Source: Theocolax elegans
Taxonomy: Eukaryota > Arthropoda > Insecta > Hymenoptera > Cerocephalidae
Direction: 5' to 3'
Length of the DNA: 64,000 bases
Assembly: GCA_026168455.1 (NCBI GenBank)
Contig: CM047431.1
Coordinates: 23,997,365 to 24,061,364, forward strand
Position numbers and translations under genes: made by a program. The notes below the pieces were generated by a model. The model saw nothing but the letters and a program-made list of their open reading frames with translations, was not told the origin of the DNA and did not search any database. Below are positions 53,881 to 64,000 of this stretch, one piece after another; within the stretch, counting starts at the first letter, position 1, and each line of letters opens with the position of its first letter.

Positions 53881-54459
53881 AATCTTAATCAAATTGCTAA
53901 TCGCGTTCAACCAGGTAACCTCCGTATTTATTATTTATAACAAATAGGCATGTATCGGGTTTTCGAGTATTTGACGTATTCGTGTGCATTGAATTAATAA
54001 GGTTCTATAAGGCTTTTCACTATATTGTCCACTAACAGCTATCGGTGTCTACCGTTAAATTCCATAATTTTAAACCAACCAATACAGTTCTTTTATAAGG
54101 TTTTACGAGGATGGACGCATGTATTGGGCATACGACCTATCGGGTACTAACGGCTGCGCCAGCAATAACAAATCTTAATCAAATCGCTAATCGCATTCTA
54201 CCAGGCAATTCCGTATTTATTATTTATAACAAATAGGCATGTATCGGGTTTTCGAGTATTTGACGTATTCGTGTGCATTGAATTAATAAGGTTCTATAAG
54301 GTTTTTCGCTATATTGTCCACTAACGGCTATCGGTGTCTACCGTTAAATTCCATAATTTTAAACCAACCAATACAGTTCTTTTATAAGGTTTTACGAGAT
54401 TCGACGCATGGAAGGGACAGACGGCCTATCGGGTTGTATCGGCTGCGCCAACAATAATA
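53881..54459 (+). repeat. left array, two 290-bp units
   Basis: Units start at 53881 and 54171 ('aatcttaatcaaat(t/c)gctaatcgc') and are about 95% alike. Each contains 'aaataggcatgtatcggg', whose counterpart in reverse orientation is found in every unit of the right array. Confidence 0.9.
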
Positions 54460-56319
54460 CGAATTACATAAGTATACTTAATTTATTAATGCTGCAGCGA
54501 TACTCGTGTGACACGTTCATGTATTCTTAGTTTTGTAACCTTTAGTTATAAATGTTTTTCATTGTTATTCTTCATGCATATAAAGATAGAAGTTTCTATG
54601 ATATACTACTAATAAACATGAAAGAAATATTAAATTTATTTTATATAAACTTATCCAATATAATAATTCTTTTCTTTTCAGACATCAAATCGAACTCAAT
54701 TACATGTTAATTTTCAGTATATTTTCAAATACAAAGAATATTCTTCGTCCAAGGACAAAACAGATCTGGAAAACAAATAATTTTAATTCAATTTGAATGT
54801 GCTCTAAATTATAAAACTAATTAATAGCAATAATTAATAGCTCTAAGTGAGTAATATTTTACATATACTCATATATATACACTATGCTCTTGTTAAAAAG
54901 TAATTCAATTAGTATATTCTTGTAAAATAAGTTTTTCTTTTTAATTATTGAAATATGGAAAAATATTAACATAACTTATAAACAAAATATTCAAAGTTTA
55001 TACTACGTCTATGTTTAAGTTAATTAGTAATGTTTGTAAGATAACAGCCAAACTCTAGACAGTTGCATGTAATCTTAATTTTGAATTATTTAGTTATAAA
55101 TATTTTTTATTGTTAATCTTCATGCAAGTAAAGGTAAAAGTTTTTTATTATAAAGCTACTAATAAAAATCAAAGAATTATTAAATTTATTTTATATAAAC
55201 TTATCCAATATAATAATTCTTATAAGATTCACTGATTCAAGTAAACTCTGTAAAATAATTCAGAATATGTAACGGCATTTATATGTATTCTTTCATTAGT
55301 ATACTCTTGTACAAAAGTTTATTCTTCATTATTTTTTAAAAATAAAAATATTAACCGAACTTTTAGAACAAATATTTCAATATTCAATATTCCTATATAT
55401 TTAACTACTTTAGTAATGGTTATAGAAATAACTGTCAGACTCGAGTGACACTTGCAGGTATTCTTAATTTTGTGCCCTTTAATTATAAATATTTTTCAAT
55501 GTTATTCTTCATGAAAGTAAAGATAGTGGTTTTTTTAGCTTTTAGGTTTTTTCAAAAGTAAAAGAAATGTGCGAGTTTAAAAAAGCTAATAACTACTAAT
55601 AACTTTTTTAAATTATTATATACAGTAAATAAGTATTTAGAATTTTTATGAATATTTACCAATAGCAATCTTTTATTAATAGTTTTGTTTTTTTTGCATA
55701 CATCACTTAGAAACAGCTAAAAACAGTTAAATATAGGAAAATACAACAGTTACTATTAGTGTCATTTTATCGTTTTTCACGATATTTTCGAAATACAAAA
55801 ATCTAATAAAACCTAAAATAAAGCTTAGAAATATTTACGAAATTTTAAAAACAACTAAACAAAATCTTATAAACATCACCAAATTTTTTAAATTATTACT
55901 ACAGTCCAAAATCCGCACTTTATAAAGTATTATGAAAATCTAATAAAAGCTAATAACTTTTATTAAGTATTTATAAACATTATTCGCATATGATTATTTC
56001 CGCTAGGGAAAGAAATAATAATTTAATTTTCAATAAAGTAATCCAATTTTGTTAATCTTTTATATGATTCGATGATTCATGTTAACATTTAAAATAATTC
56101 AGAATACGTTACGGAATTGGTATGTATTCTTTATTTAGCATTCTCTTGTAATAAAGTTTATACTTCATTATTTTTCTAATATGAAAACATATTAACCTAT
56201 TTTTAGAAAAAATATTTCCATTGTCCAATATTTCTATGTGTTCTTAGTAACACCAAAGCCACTTGAGAAATACAAATATCGCGCCAAAAATTTAATCAAC
56301 TATTCCGTGTTTATTGTAA
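54460..56319. repeat. AT-rich centre with direct repeats
   Basis: Segments with 'attataaat(g/a)tttttcattgttattcttcatg' occur near 54546, 55092 and 55485. Two of them are followed by 'ttaaatttattttatataaacttatccaatataataattctt' (about 54630 and 55186). There are no ORFs of note. Confidence 0.75.
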
Positions 56320-58720
56320 TACTAAACCGCTGATTTATGTGACAATACTGATTAAACCCTATAAACGAACCACATAGGTTGCTTGACAATATTAGAATAT
56401 ACCGGTAGATTCGGATAAATAATGCTCGACTTTATAGTGAAATTTCCTACTCAAACCGATAAATTGCAATCATGAAAAATCATTAATTATTTGTAATCCA
56501 GATACATGCCTATTCGTTGTAAATGGTAAATACAGCAATACCTCATAAAATACGATAAACGATTCAATAGCGGTTGCTTCTACGACAAGCGTAACCGATA
56601 AGATCCTGTAATCAAACCGCTCATTTATGTGATAATACTGATTAAACCCTATAAACGAACCACATAGGTTGCTTGACAATTTTAGAATATACCGGTAGAT
56701 TCGGATAAATAATGCCCGCCTTTATAGTGAAATTTCCTATTCAACCCGATAAATTGCAATCATGCAAAATCATAAATTATTTGTAATGCAGATACATGCC
56801 TATTCGTTGTAAATAGAAAATACAGCAATACCTCATATAAAATACGATAAACGATTCAATAGTGGTTGCTTCAACGACAGGCGCCCACGTGAAAAAAATT
56901 TATAAAGTTTTTATAAAAATTGTATAAATTGAATTGATGATAGAGAAAAAAGCCAACTTCAGTTTGAAATCTAACCAACTTCAGTTTGATGTCTTATTCC
57001 TGTGAGCTTAGTGCAGCGCGAAACGTTTACCGTCGTATTTTACTTAATCAAGCAGTTTACCACTAAATTCGTCGCGGAAGTCGTACTTTTAACCTAGATA
57101 TATGTGGTGCGTCAATTGACCAGCATGGAATATTATCGATTTTGAGAATTTAAAATTCAGTCTCGGTGAGGGGAGAGCCGGAATATTGAGACCTGAAGAT
57201 TAAACTCCGTCTACACTTTTGATCAGATAAGTCCTCCTTTCTCTTAATTTTTAAAAACTTAGCGATTGAGTACATTAGATACTTTGTGTTTTTGTAATAT
57301 TTTTGTTGCAGGTTAGACGATTTTAAAGGTACGATCAACAGCTTCTCCGTGTGTAGAAGCGTCGGTACGAGTCACCCATCGCCACCGCTGCCAGCTGATG
57401 AATTTTGCAGTTCTGTTTTTAAGGTTATATATGTTTATTCCCAAATCTTTAACATTTAAGTTTTGCAAAAATTTTCCCAATTTTCACAAACTTTTCCCAA
57501 GTTGCGCAATACGTTTCCCCAAGTTCACAAACTTTTCCCATCCTATAAAATACCGTAAAAAAATTTTAAAACTTATCTCGAACGTTTTTAATTACTTTAT
57601 TATTTATCTTTTTCTATTTTAAAATGTTTCAATTTATATTTAGCCTAAAGTGAACCGCGTTTTTGTATGTAAATTTCTTTAAAATGTGCTTTAAAGTGTG
57701 GTATTTATTTAAAAATTTAATAAAAATATATTTTTTATGAAAGCCAATCTTTTTTATAAAAATTTTATAAAGTTTTTATAAGACCAATTTTTTATACAAA
57801 TTGTATAGAATCCATTTTATACAATTTTTATAAAAACTTTATAAATTTTTTTTACGTGGGCGTAACCGATAAGATCCTGTAATCAAACCGCTGATTTATG
57901 TGACAATACTGATTAAACCCTATAAACGAATCACATAGGTTGCTTGACAATATTAGAATATACCGGTAGATTCGGATAAATAATGCCCGCCTTTATAGTG
58001 AAATTTCCTATTCAACCCGATAAATTGCAATCAAGTAAATTCATTAATTATTTGTAATCCAGATACATGCCTATTCGTTGTAAATGGTAAATACAGCAAT
58101 ACCTCATAAAATACGATAAACGATTCAACAGCGGTTGCTTCTACGACAGGCGTAACCGATAAGATCCTGTAATCAAACCGCTGATTTATGTGACAATACT
58201 GATTAAACCCTATAAACGAATCACATAGGTTGCTTGACAATATTAGAATATACCGGTAGATTCGGATAAATAATGCCCGCCTTTATAGTGAAATTTCCTA
58301 TTCAACCCGATAAATTGCAATCATGCAAAATCATTAATTATTTGTAATCCAGATACATGCCTATTCGTTGTAAATGGTAAATACAGCAATACCTCATAAA
58401 ATACGATAAACGATTCAATAGCGGTTGCTTCTACGACAGGCGTAACCGATAAGATCCTGTAATCAAACCGCTTATTTATGTGATAATACTGATTAAACCC
58501 TATAAACAAACTACATAGGTTGCTTGACAATATTAGAATATACCGGTAGATTCGGATAAATAATGCTCGCCTTTATAGTGAAATTTCCTATTCAACCCGT
58601 TAAATTGCCATCATGCAAAATCATTAATTATTTGTAATGCAGATACATGCCTATTCGTTGTAAATAGTTAATACAGCAATACCTCATAAAATGCGATAAG
58701 CGATTCAATAGCGGTTACTT
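56320..58720 (-). repeat. right array, five 290-bp units, interrupted by a MITE
   Basis: The marker 'attaaaccctataaac' occurs at 56351, 56641, 57912, 58202 and 58492. Spacing is exactly 290 bases except across the 977-bp insertion. The identical 69-residue ORFs at 56470, 58031 and 58321 are repeat artefacts. Confidence 0.9.
56884..57860. mobile_element. 977-bp MITE inserted in the 290-bp array
   Basis: Begins CCCACGTGAAAAAAATTTAT and ends with ...ATAAATTTTTTTTACGTGGG; the inverted ends are about 45 bp. The array word 'caggcgtaaccg' is split so that 'cg' is present on both sides, suggesting a 2-bp CG target duplication. The interior is partly GC-richer, with no transposase. 57440-57545 contains several 'acttttccca' words. 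Confidence 0.85.
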
Positions 58721-59387
58721 TTTAACTGGCAAAGCCATGTACGATGCGTTAGGCAAGCCGCCCATTTCATGCGTCGATCGTCATAAATCCCTATAAAGGT
58801 ACCAGGTAAGTTGTTATATAATATTGAAATATGCTGGTAAGGTCATATAGCCGTTACTTGGCGTTATTGTGAAACGCCCTATTTAACCTTATATTTTTGT
58901 ATGCTCTATAAGACAATAACTGTTAAAATCCCGATAGAAATCCACTTGTTAAGAATATATTATTTTGTATTACCTGAAATAGAACTATAGATAATTCATT
59001 CATGTTCGGGTTTTTCATTATAAAATACTATAAGCTTTAGAGTGAAAAAGCATTGATATATAAGTACGTGAAAAGTGGCAAATCCTTATAATGCCCGGTA
59101 AATATAAATACAAAATATTTAAATATAAATGTGTACCCGATATACTCCGATAAACTATTTTATGCTCTTTTATGTTACACGTTTATTCCTATAAAACCTT
59201 ATAAAAAAATTTATTTTTATCGCATTTTATGAGGTGTTCATTATGAAGCCTATAGTTATAAGCTTATTCTTTCCGATTCGTATTAAATAATGTATAGCAT
59301 TCTATCGCAAACTCCGGGTGCAAAAGCCACATGAAGTACGATAAAAAAATTTTTTTTATAGGTTTATATGAGGTTTTTTCAACAGGG
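58721..59387. other. right terminal part of the foldback-like element
   Basis: AT-rich with many 'cctataaa' and 'ttataaggt' words also seen in the left end (53180-53880). No ORFs. It ends in the terminal inverted repeat TTTTTTCAACAGGG. Confidence 0.55.
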
Positions 59388-59539
59388 TTGTCTTACACTT
59401 TGCCTTATATGGAAATTGTGTAAGTAGTTCTCGATTTTTCTGTGCTTGCACCCGATTGGGCCGTTAGATGTGTGTGATTAAAAATGATCGAATCCCGTGC
59501 ATTTTCTGTATCGCTACGTAGTTAATTCGGAGAATTTGC
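59388..59539 (-). other. short gap between foldback element and LTR
   Basis: It should be the leader of the LTR element at right if that LTR is a 5' LTR. I could not match a tRNA primer site in it. Confidence 0.3.
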
Positions 59540-59963
59540 TGTCCCCCTTTTTATTACTGCGACGTTACCCAAAGAACGGCTTAATTTATTACTTCCTTCT
59601 AATGCTCGAATTTTCTAGTCGATGTTTCCCATTGCCGGCTCTTCTCCGAGCATTGGTTTTATAGTGCAGTACAAAAAGACTCTTGCGTAACCCTTCGTTC
59701 GATCTCACTATCGGCGATCCCGCTTATATGCGTATTGGCTTTGAATAATATCTTCAACTCTACTTATCAGTCTCTTTTTCGTTTGAAACACTCGTAAAAT
59801 AATCTGTTCCTTAGCTCTATAAATTATATTTTATATTACTGCATTTACTTAGAATCATTCTTTATCAACCTTATTTTGTTCGTCTTCTACGCCGTATTTT
59901 TATTCTAAACTTCGCAGTACTTTTTACGAAAAATAATAATATAATTTTCGTCGGGACGCGACA
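59540..59963 (-). mobile_element. LTR, about 424 bp, interrupting the pogo pseudogene
   Basis: Minus strand from TGTCGCGTCCCGACG (59963) to about ...GGGGGACA (59540). A CTATAAAACC TATA-type word lies near 59655-59664. Its first 50 bases are identical to 36969-37018. With the polypurine tract there, the two mark the outer ends of one minus-strand LTR element whose inside is now 22.9 kb of other insertions. The left limit is a proposal. Confidence 0.6.
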
Positions 59964-60320
59964 CTTGGATTAAAAAGGTATTTTTAGTTCACAATAACAA
60001 TGCACCCATATTGCTATTAGATTCATGATGCGGACAATGTGAAAAATACTATTAACGAAGTTATACCAAACGACAGAAGTGTCGTATTGAAAACAATACT
60101 AGAAGGCACAACTAGTCAGATACAGCCTCTTGATGTATAAGGATTTAGATTATGGAAGAACTTTGTAAGAATGTTGTTTGACATAACACTTCTTATGGCT
60201 TACGATGTCAACTTACACGAAAGAAATAATATAATCAAGATTCAATTGTTTAAATATAACCAATTTTCTTCACAAAGATTCCAAAATGTTTCTAAATACG
60301 CATGGTATAAAAGTGGGTAC
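59964..60320 (+). pseudogene. pogo/Tigger-like transposase, C-terminal half
   Basis: Translation in two frames gives WIKKVFLVHNNNAPILLLDS (region of the second catalytic Asp), then TTSQIQPLDV and GFRLWKNFVR, and a tail to YAWYKSGYL. These are the C-terminal DDE blocks of pogo-type transposases and complete the half at 36321-36968, though about 60-70 residues between them are missing. It ends at the TTAA of the piggyBac insertion at 60321. Confidence 0.8.
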
Positions 60321-60340
60321 TTAACCTTTTGACTGCGGGG

Positions 60341-60360
60341 GTGGTCGATATATCGACCAC
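60341..60360. other. perfect 20-bp palindrome next to the piggyBac terminus
   Basis: GTGGTCGATATATCGACCAC, 17 bases inside the left end. Its position suits a subterminal binding site for a dimeric transposase. That is inference. Confidence 0.7.
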
Positions 60361-61142
60361 TTAAAATACACAATATATTTAATGTTTTTAGATCAATTTT
60401 GATGTTTTGAATGTATATAAAATAGTTTTATAATTCCTCAAAATATTATTCACCTTGAAAATAGGTATTTCAAGGTCAAATTTCATCCCTAGTAGAAGCG
60501 AGAATTTTAGAGTGATTTCTTTTGTAATTTTATATACTGTTTATAAAAAATACTTTAAAAAATCACTGCGGTGATCCTTAACCTTGAAAATTTACAGTCA
60601 AGGTCATATTGTATTTTATTTGCATAAGCGAAAGTTCGATCTAGCTTTTTAGAGTTATTGATGAGGTCAAAACGGGAAAAAAAGTAAAAAATCCTAAAAT
60701 TATCTTTGTTCATGAAATTGTCTATTTCGCGATGAAATTTTAGTTTCCACAACAAAATATCGAGCTTCAACCTTATTTTTGAAGGTCACATAAAATGCTG
60801 CGGCTTTCAATGAAATGCGCTAAAATCAATGACGTAAACACAAAATCTGTTTTTTTACTATTTCGGTCTGGGAGTTGGTATATCTTTGTTGTTCGTCAAC
60901 TGGGTACGAAATAAATGTCATCACTTATTGCAGAAACTCGTCTAATCTTCAAAAATATTATAATCTCAAAAAATTAATTTATTTTTTATTCATTCATATT
61001 TATAAATTTATAATACGATGCAGATTGGTAGTTCTCATGCATAACTTGATAGTCTCCAGGATTTGCCCAGTATATAATTTTTACTATTTTCACTTTTTGA
61101 ATATTACACTATTGAATAGTGTAATATTCTATCTTCTATAAA
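60361..61142. other. piggyBac subterminal/5' UTR, no gene
   Basis: Three 'aaggtcaaatttcat / aaggtcatattgta / aaggtcacataaaa' words (about 60470, 60600, 60782) may be subterminal repeats. A small hairpin, 'gaatattacactattgaatagtgtaatattc', lies at about 61098-61130 just before the transposase start. Confidence 0.5.
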
Positions 61143-62192
61143 ATGGCTGATCATGAAGCTTGGAGTAGTGGCGAGTCCGAACCAGAAAATTAAGTATTAG
61201 AAAACGAGGTTTTAGACAATGGAGCAGAAAATGAAGACATCGGGAAAGTCAATTTGGAAGACTTTTCTTATAAGGAAACTGAATTGTCTGAGGACGCGTA
61301 TTTTTATCCATCAATCAAATATTTTCCAGGTAACTCCGAAATATATTCGCATATCTTTTTTTCAAGAAGTACACTAATTGATTATTTCAATTACTTTTGT
61401 GATTGTTCTTTGCTCAAAAAAATTGTAGAGGAAACCAATCGTTACGCAATTCAAAATCCCATAACTCGTTTTTCCCACATGAAAGCTTGGTCCCCTGTCA
61501 CAAAAACAGAATTGGAAACTTTTCTAGGCCTTTCCATTCTAATGGGTCATGTCTGTAAAGGCGATTTACAAAGTTATTGGTCCACAGATCTTTAGCTACA
61601 CACTCCAATTTTTGGCCAAATAATGCCTTACGATAGATCTATTCACATCTTACGATGTTTACATTTTCATAATAATGAAGAAATCGAAAATCATCCTTTG
61701 GTGAAAATAAAGCCAGTAATAGAACACGTGCAAAGCAAATTTTCAGCAGTTCCTACTCCAGGAAAAAATCTGTGCATAGAAGAAAGTCTATTATTATGGA
61801 AAGGTAGGCTTCGATTCAAGCAGTACATTCCTCTGAAGAGAAATCGCTTTGGTATCAAGCTATTCATGATTGTCGACTGCGAGACGGGATTCGTGTTGGG
61901 TTTTATTGTTTATACTGGCGCAGACACTGATTATCAAAAGTTTGATTTGGTTGTTACTGGCGATATTGTAACTCACTTTTTACAATCTTATTTTTATAAG
62001 GATCATGTTGTATACATAGACAATTGGTATACATCTCCCACTTTGGCAGAATTTTTACACGATCGTGATACAGGTATGGGTGGTACAGTGAAAGCAAATA
62101 GAAAGGGAATGCCAAAGCTGGAAAGCAAGTTAGTTCGAGGTGAAGTACAAGTCTCTCACAACAATGTGTGGATGGCAGTGAGGTCGGAAGAT
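61143..62192 (+). pseudogene. piggyBac transposase with two in-frame stops, 3' truncated
   Basis: One frame runs from ATG 61143 (MADHEAWSSGESEPEN) to the LTR at 62193, with TAA at 61191-61193 and TAG at 61593-61595. An acidic N-terminus is followed by the DDE_Tnp_1_7 body: FLGLSILMGH, RSIHILRCLHFHNN, then CIEESLLLWKGRLRFKQYIP, where the first catalytic residue, normally Asp, is Glu (61779-61781). The second Asp is present in VYIDNWYTSP. The third Asp and the Cys-rich tail are lost beyond 62192. It resembles PGBD4-type transposases. Confidence 0.9.
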
Positions 62193-63398
62193 TGTAACGG
62201 GCACAACTTTTAATAAAAATTCAAACAATTAAAAATAGATTTAAATAACCGCGGTCGATAGCGCATTAATAAGCATCGATCGATACACGGTTATCTATCG
62301 ACGATAAATAGATCGTAATCTCAAATGGTAAATAGATATATATGTATATAAGTCAAATGTATATTCACGCGAATGAACCATTTAAGTATAATCGACATCA
62401 TACTTTGTTTTGATAAATTTAATTATTTAATCATTGTTTATATTCAATACTTAAGTAAATTTTATAAGAATGGAAAATTAGGACAATTAATAACGCTTCA
62501 AATGATATGCAACAACAAACAAGTTTAATTATTTATTTACGTTTATTAAACATTTCAAATTTCAATAATGTATAAAAAAGTAAATGCATTATAAAAATCT
62601 AGAAAAACCAAAGTTTCTGATAGATTTATCATTATAGTAAATTTTAAAGTTGAAATATTATTTAAAAAGTTAATAACATTAATGTCATTAACAATACAAA
62701 TTTAAATTGTTAATAAAAATAGGATATAATAATATTATAGAATCTGGTTATAATTAAAATTTAAAGTAATTGTAGAACCTTAAGATAATGAAAAAACAAA
62801 TTCAAATAAGACATCTTTAAAAAAGAATGCACACGATGCAAAAATGCATATCAATTTAGACTATATAAATTGTGCGAATTATAAATATTTAAAAAATAGG
62901 ATAAGTGAATAAAAATATTTGTGATTTAAAAATTAAAAGAAATAACATACGGTCAAGAAGCGACTTTAGTACATAAAGGAAGCGAATCTCGATTCGAGAA
63001 TTATTATTAAACTACAAGCCAATGTAGCATGTACGATTCGTATTGTCGGCCTTCGTAGCCAATCAATAAATTCTTAAAATTAAATAGAAGTCACGGATAA
63101 TATTATTTATTGTAAAAAATCCACACTCCGCTTTTCTTCCCTTCGTAGGAAGAAAAGCGATACCAACAAAAATACATGAAACAAATAAACTAACATTTTC
63201 AAATCCACTAGTCCATGGTGAGACGACGTGGTGTTGAACACAAACAAATACTTTTCTTTAAAGTCTTCAAATGCGTAACCGCACTAGGAGGTTTAGATTT
63301 CGAATCCAAACCTAGTACGCTATCTCAATGAAGTGAAAACAAAGAAGAAGACGAATGGAAAGAAAAGTAAAAACGGACCTAAATCCAGGCCCGTTACA
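62193..63398 (+). mobile_element. 5' LTR of a gypsy element, 1206 bp
   Basis: Runs from TGTAACGGGC to GCCCGTTACA, a 10-bp inverted terminal match, followed after one base by a primer site. The second LTR is outside the window. The LTR is AT-rich and cuts the piggyBac transposase. A pair of inverted 'gaagaaaagcg' words lies near 63130-63160, and a hairpin 'actaggaggttt...aaacctagt' near 63281-63316. Confidence 0.85.
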
Positions 63399-63399
63399 T

Positions 63400-63417
63400 T
63401 GGCGGTCGGAAGACAGG
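63400..63417 (+). other. primer binding site, tRNA not identified
   Basis: TGGCGGTCGGAAGACAGG starts with TGG, the complement of the tRNA CCA end, and stands in the right place. I could not assign the tRNA from memory. Confidence 0.7.
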
Positions 63418-63448
63418 AACTACATAAAATATCAGATTCAATTGAAGG

Positions 63449-63820
63449 ATGAGAAACAACACCGCTAAATATATCGAGCAATCCGTAACTCGATTGAACC
63501 AAAGAACTACCGCACTTTCGGTACAAATCATAAATATCAATAAAAGACAAACAAAACTCGAAGAAGAAATAACAATTGGAAATAACCAAAACCATTTCAA
63601 CACCAACAACATTAGACACCTGAAGAATTGCCTAATCAAGGTAATCGACGACACCCACACCGACATAAAAACTTTATATGAATGTATCCACGAAATAGAA
63701 GAGGAAATACAGTCAAGAAACAAAATTATTGCAGATCTAATTGATAATAACAACAAATTCAAAAAAATTATAAGGTTATTAAACGACGAGATGGAAGAAA
63801 TAAAGAATAAAATCCATTAA
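63449..63820 (+). CDS. first ORF of the gypsy element, coiled-coil protein
   Basis: 123 codons from an ATG 32 bases after the primer site. It is dominated by heptad-like Leu/Ile spacing with Asn, Glu and Lys (IRHLKNCLIKVIDDTHTDIKT; IADLIDNNNKFKKIIRLL), and is likely a long coiled coil. There is no gag capsid motif. It ends with a stop before a Pro/Arg-rich stretch (63830-64000) that may start gag in another frame. It could be a small separate 5' protein or gag N-terminus. The element continues beyond the window. Confidence 0.55.
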   Translation: MRNNTAKYIEQSVTRLNQRTTALSVQIININKRQTKLEEEITIGNNQNHFNTNNIRHLKNCLIKVIDDTHTDIKTLYECIHEIEEEIQSRNKIIADLIDNNNKFKKIIRLLNDEMEEIKNKIH

Positions 63821-64000
63821 AATTTAAACCGACCAGAAAAGCCCGCGCAAACCCCGTGCACACCAACGGCGTCGACACTGAAGAAAGAAGACCAGCAGAT
63901 CATACGACACTGCGACAACTCACAAACGCGAAAACTCTTCTCAAAACGCATATTATTCAAATCGTAATTGGCAAAATAATAATGAACATCAAGTAAATGC

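Larger units (their letters stand above)
53179..59387. mobile_element. 6.2-kb foldback-like element with inverted 290-bp arrays
   Basis: The ends read CCCTGTTGAAAAGACCT and the reverse complement of CCCTGTTGAAAAAACCT. Inside the left end is an array of two 290-bp units (53881-54459). Inside the right end is an array of five 290-bp units in the opposite orientation (56320-58720, interrupted). The centre (54460-56300) is AT-rich with direct repeats and no transposase. The flanking bases 'tgtcctt' and 'ttgtctt' are similar but not a clean duplication. Terminal inverted repeats made of tandem units recall FB/Galileo-type foldback elements. The superfamily is not identified. Confidence 0.7.
60321..62192 (+). 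mobile_element. second piggyBac element, right end missing
   Basis: It starts at TTAA (60321-60324) inside the pogo pseudogene with terminus CCTTTTGACTGCGGGG. It carries a transposase pseudogene and is cut at 62192 by a gypsy LTR. No right TIR is in the window; it may lie beyond the gypsy element. It differs from the piggyBac at 12.5 kb in TIR and protein. Confidence 0.8.

Noticed and set aside
56470..58530. Three near-identical 69-residue ORFs as a small gene family
   Set aside because: They are the same position in successive 290-bp repeat units, with no other coding signs.
53179..59387. hAT-type 8-bp target duplication for the foldback-like element
   Set aside because: The flanks 'tgtcctt' and 'ttgtctt' are similar but do not match base for base, so no superfamily was assigned.
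36969..59963. Integrated viral segment (polydnavirus-like) flanked by direct repeats
   Set aside because: The 50-bp repeats carry a polypurine tract and TATA/LTR features, and the interior holds only transposons and repeats; no virus-type genes were seen.

Overview
The window reads as AT-rich insect heterochromatin. I found no convincing host protein-coding gene in 64 kb. Nearly every kilobase belongs to a transposable element, a remnant of one, or a satellite-like array. The lineage is inferred from the element families: Ty3/gypsy with insect-type tRNA primers, piggyBac, pogo/Tigger-like, a CR1/L2/Daphne-like LINE and an I/LOA-like LINE with RNase H and a (TAA)n tail. The base composition would fit a hymenopteran, but the sequence does not prove the order.

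Left part. 1-1791 is a roughly 60-bp-monomer satellite that has captured a piece of a gypsy element. 1791-5751 is a decayed minus-strand gypsy element (RNase H, RT, protease, gag, tRNA-Arg primer site). 6.2-12.3 kb holds a tRNA-like pseudogene, a near-perfect 387-bp inverted repeat, a long LTR with a tRNA-Lys primer site but no genes, and a 675-bp MITE.

Middle part (12.35-33.6 kb) is a nest. An old CR1/L2-like LINE is cut into three pieces. One gap holds a piggyBac element with ~650-bp terminal inverted repeats. That piggyBac holds a 4.9-kb LINE (TSD ACTCCAG) and a 6-kb I/LOA-like LINE (12-bp TSD). The other gap holds a second, nearly full-length copy of the I/LOA-like LINE, with a 5' UTR and an ORF1/ORF2 junction of TAATG. 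A 1489-bp solo LTR with GTGC target duplication follows.

Right part. A pogo-like transposase pseudogene is split between 36.3-37.0 kb and 59.96-60.3 kb. The 22.9 kb between its halves starts and ends with the same 50-bp LTR-edge sequence. Inside are a 1032-bp solo LTR, two copies of a foldback MITE bracketing a nearly complete gypsy element (tRNA-Gly primer, gag, protease, RT, RNase H, integrase, with an internal 1.28-kb duplication), and a 6.2-kb foldback-like element whose flanks carry 290-bp tandem arrays in opposite orientation. A second piggyBac, with two in-frame stops, inserted into the pogo remnant. A third gypsy element (1206-bp LTR, primer site, coiled-coil ORF) cut that piggyBac and runs off the right edge.

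The elements do not form a pathway. They form a history of insertions that can be ordered from who interrupts whom. Several tandem duplications look either very recent or like assembly artefacts and are flagged.
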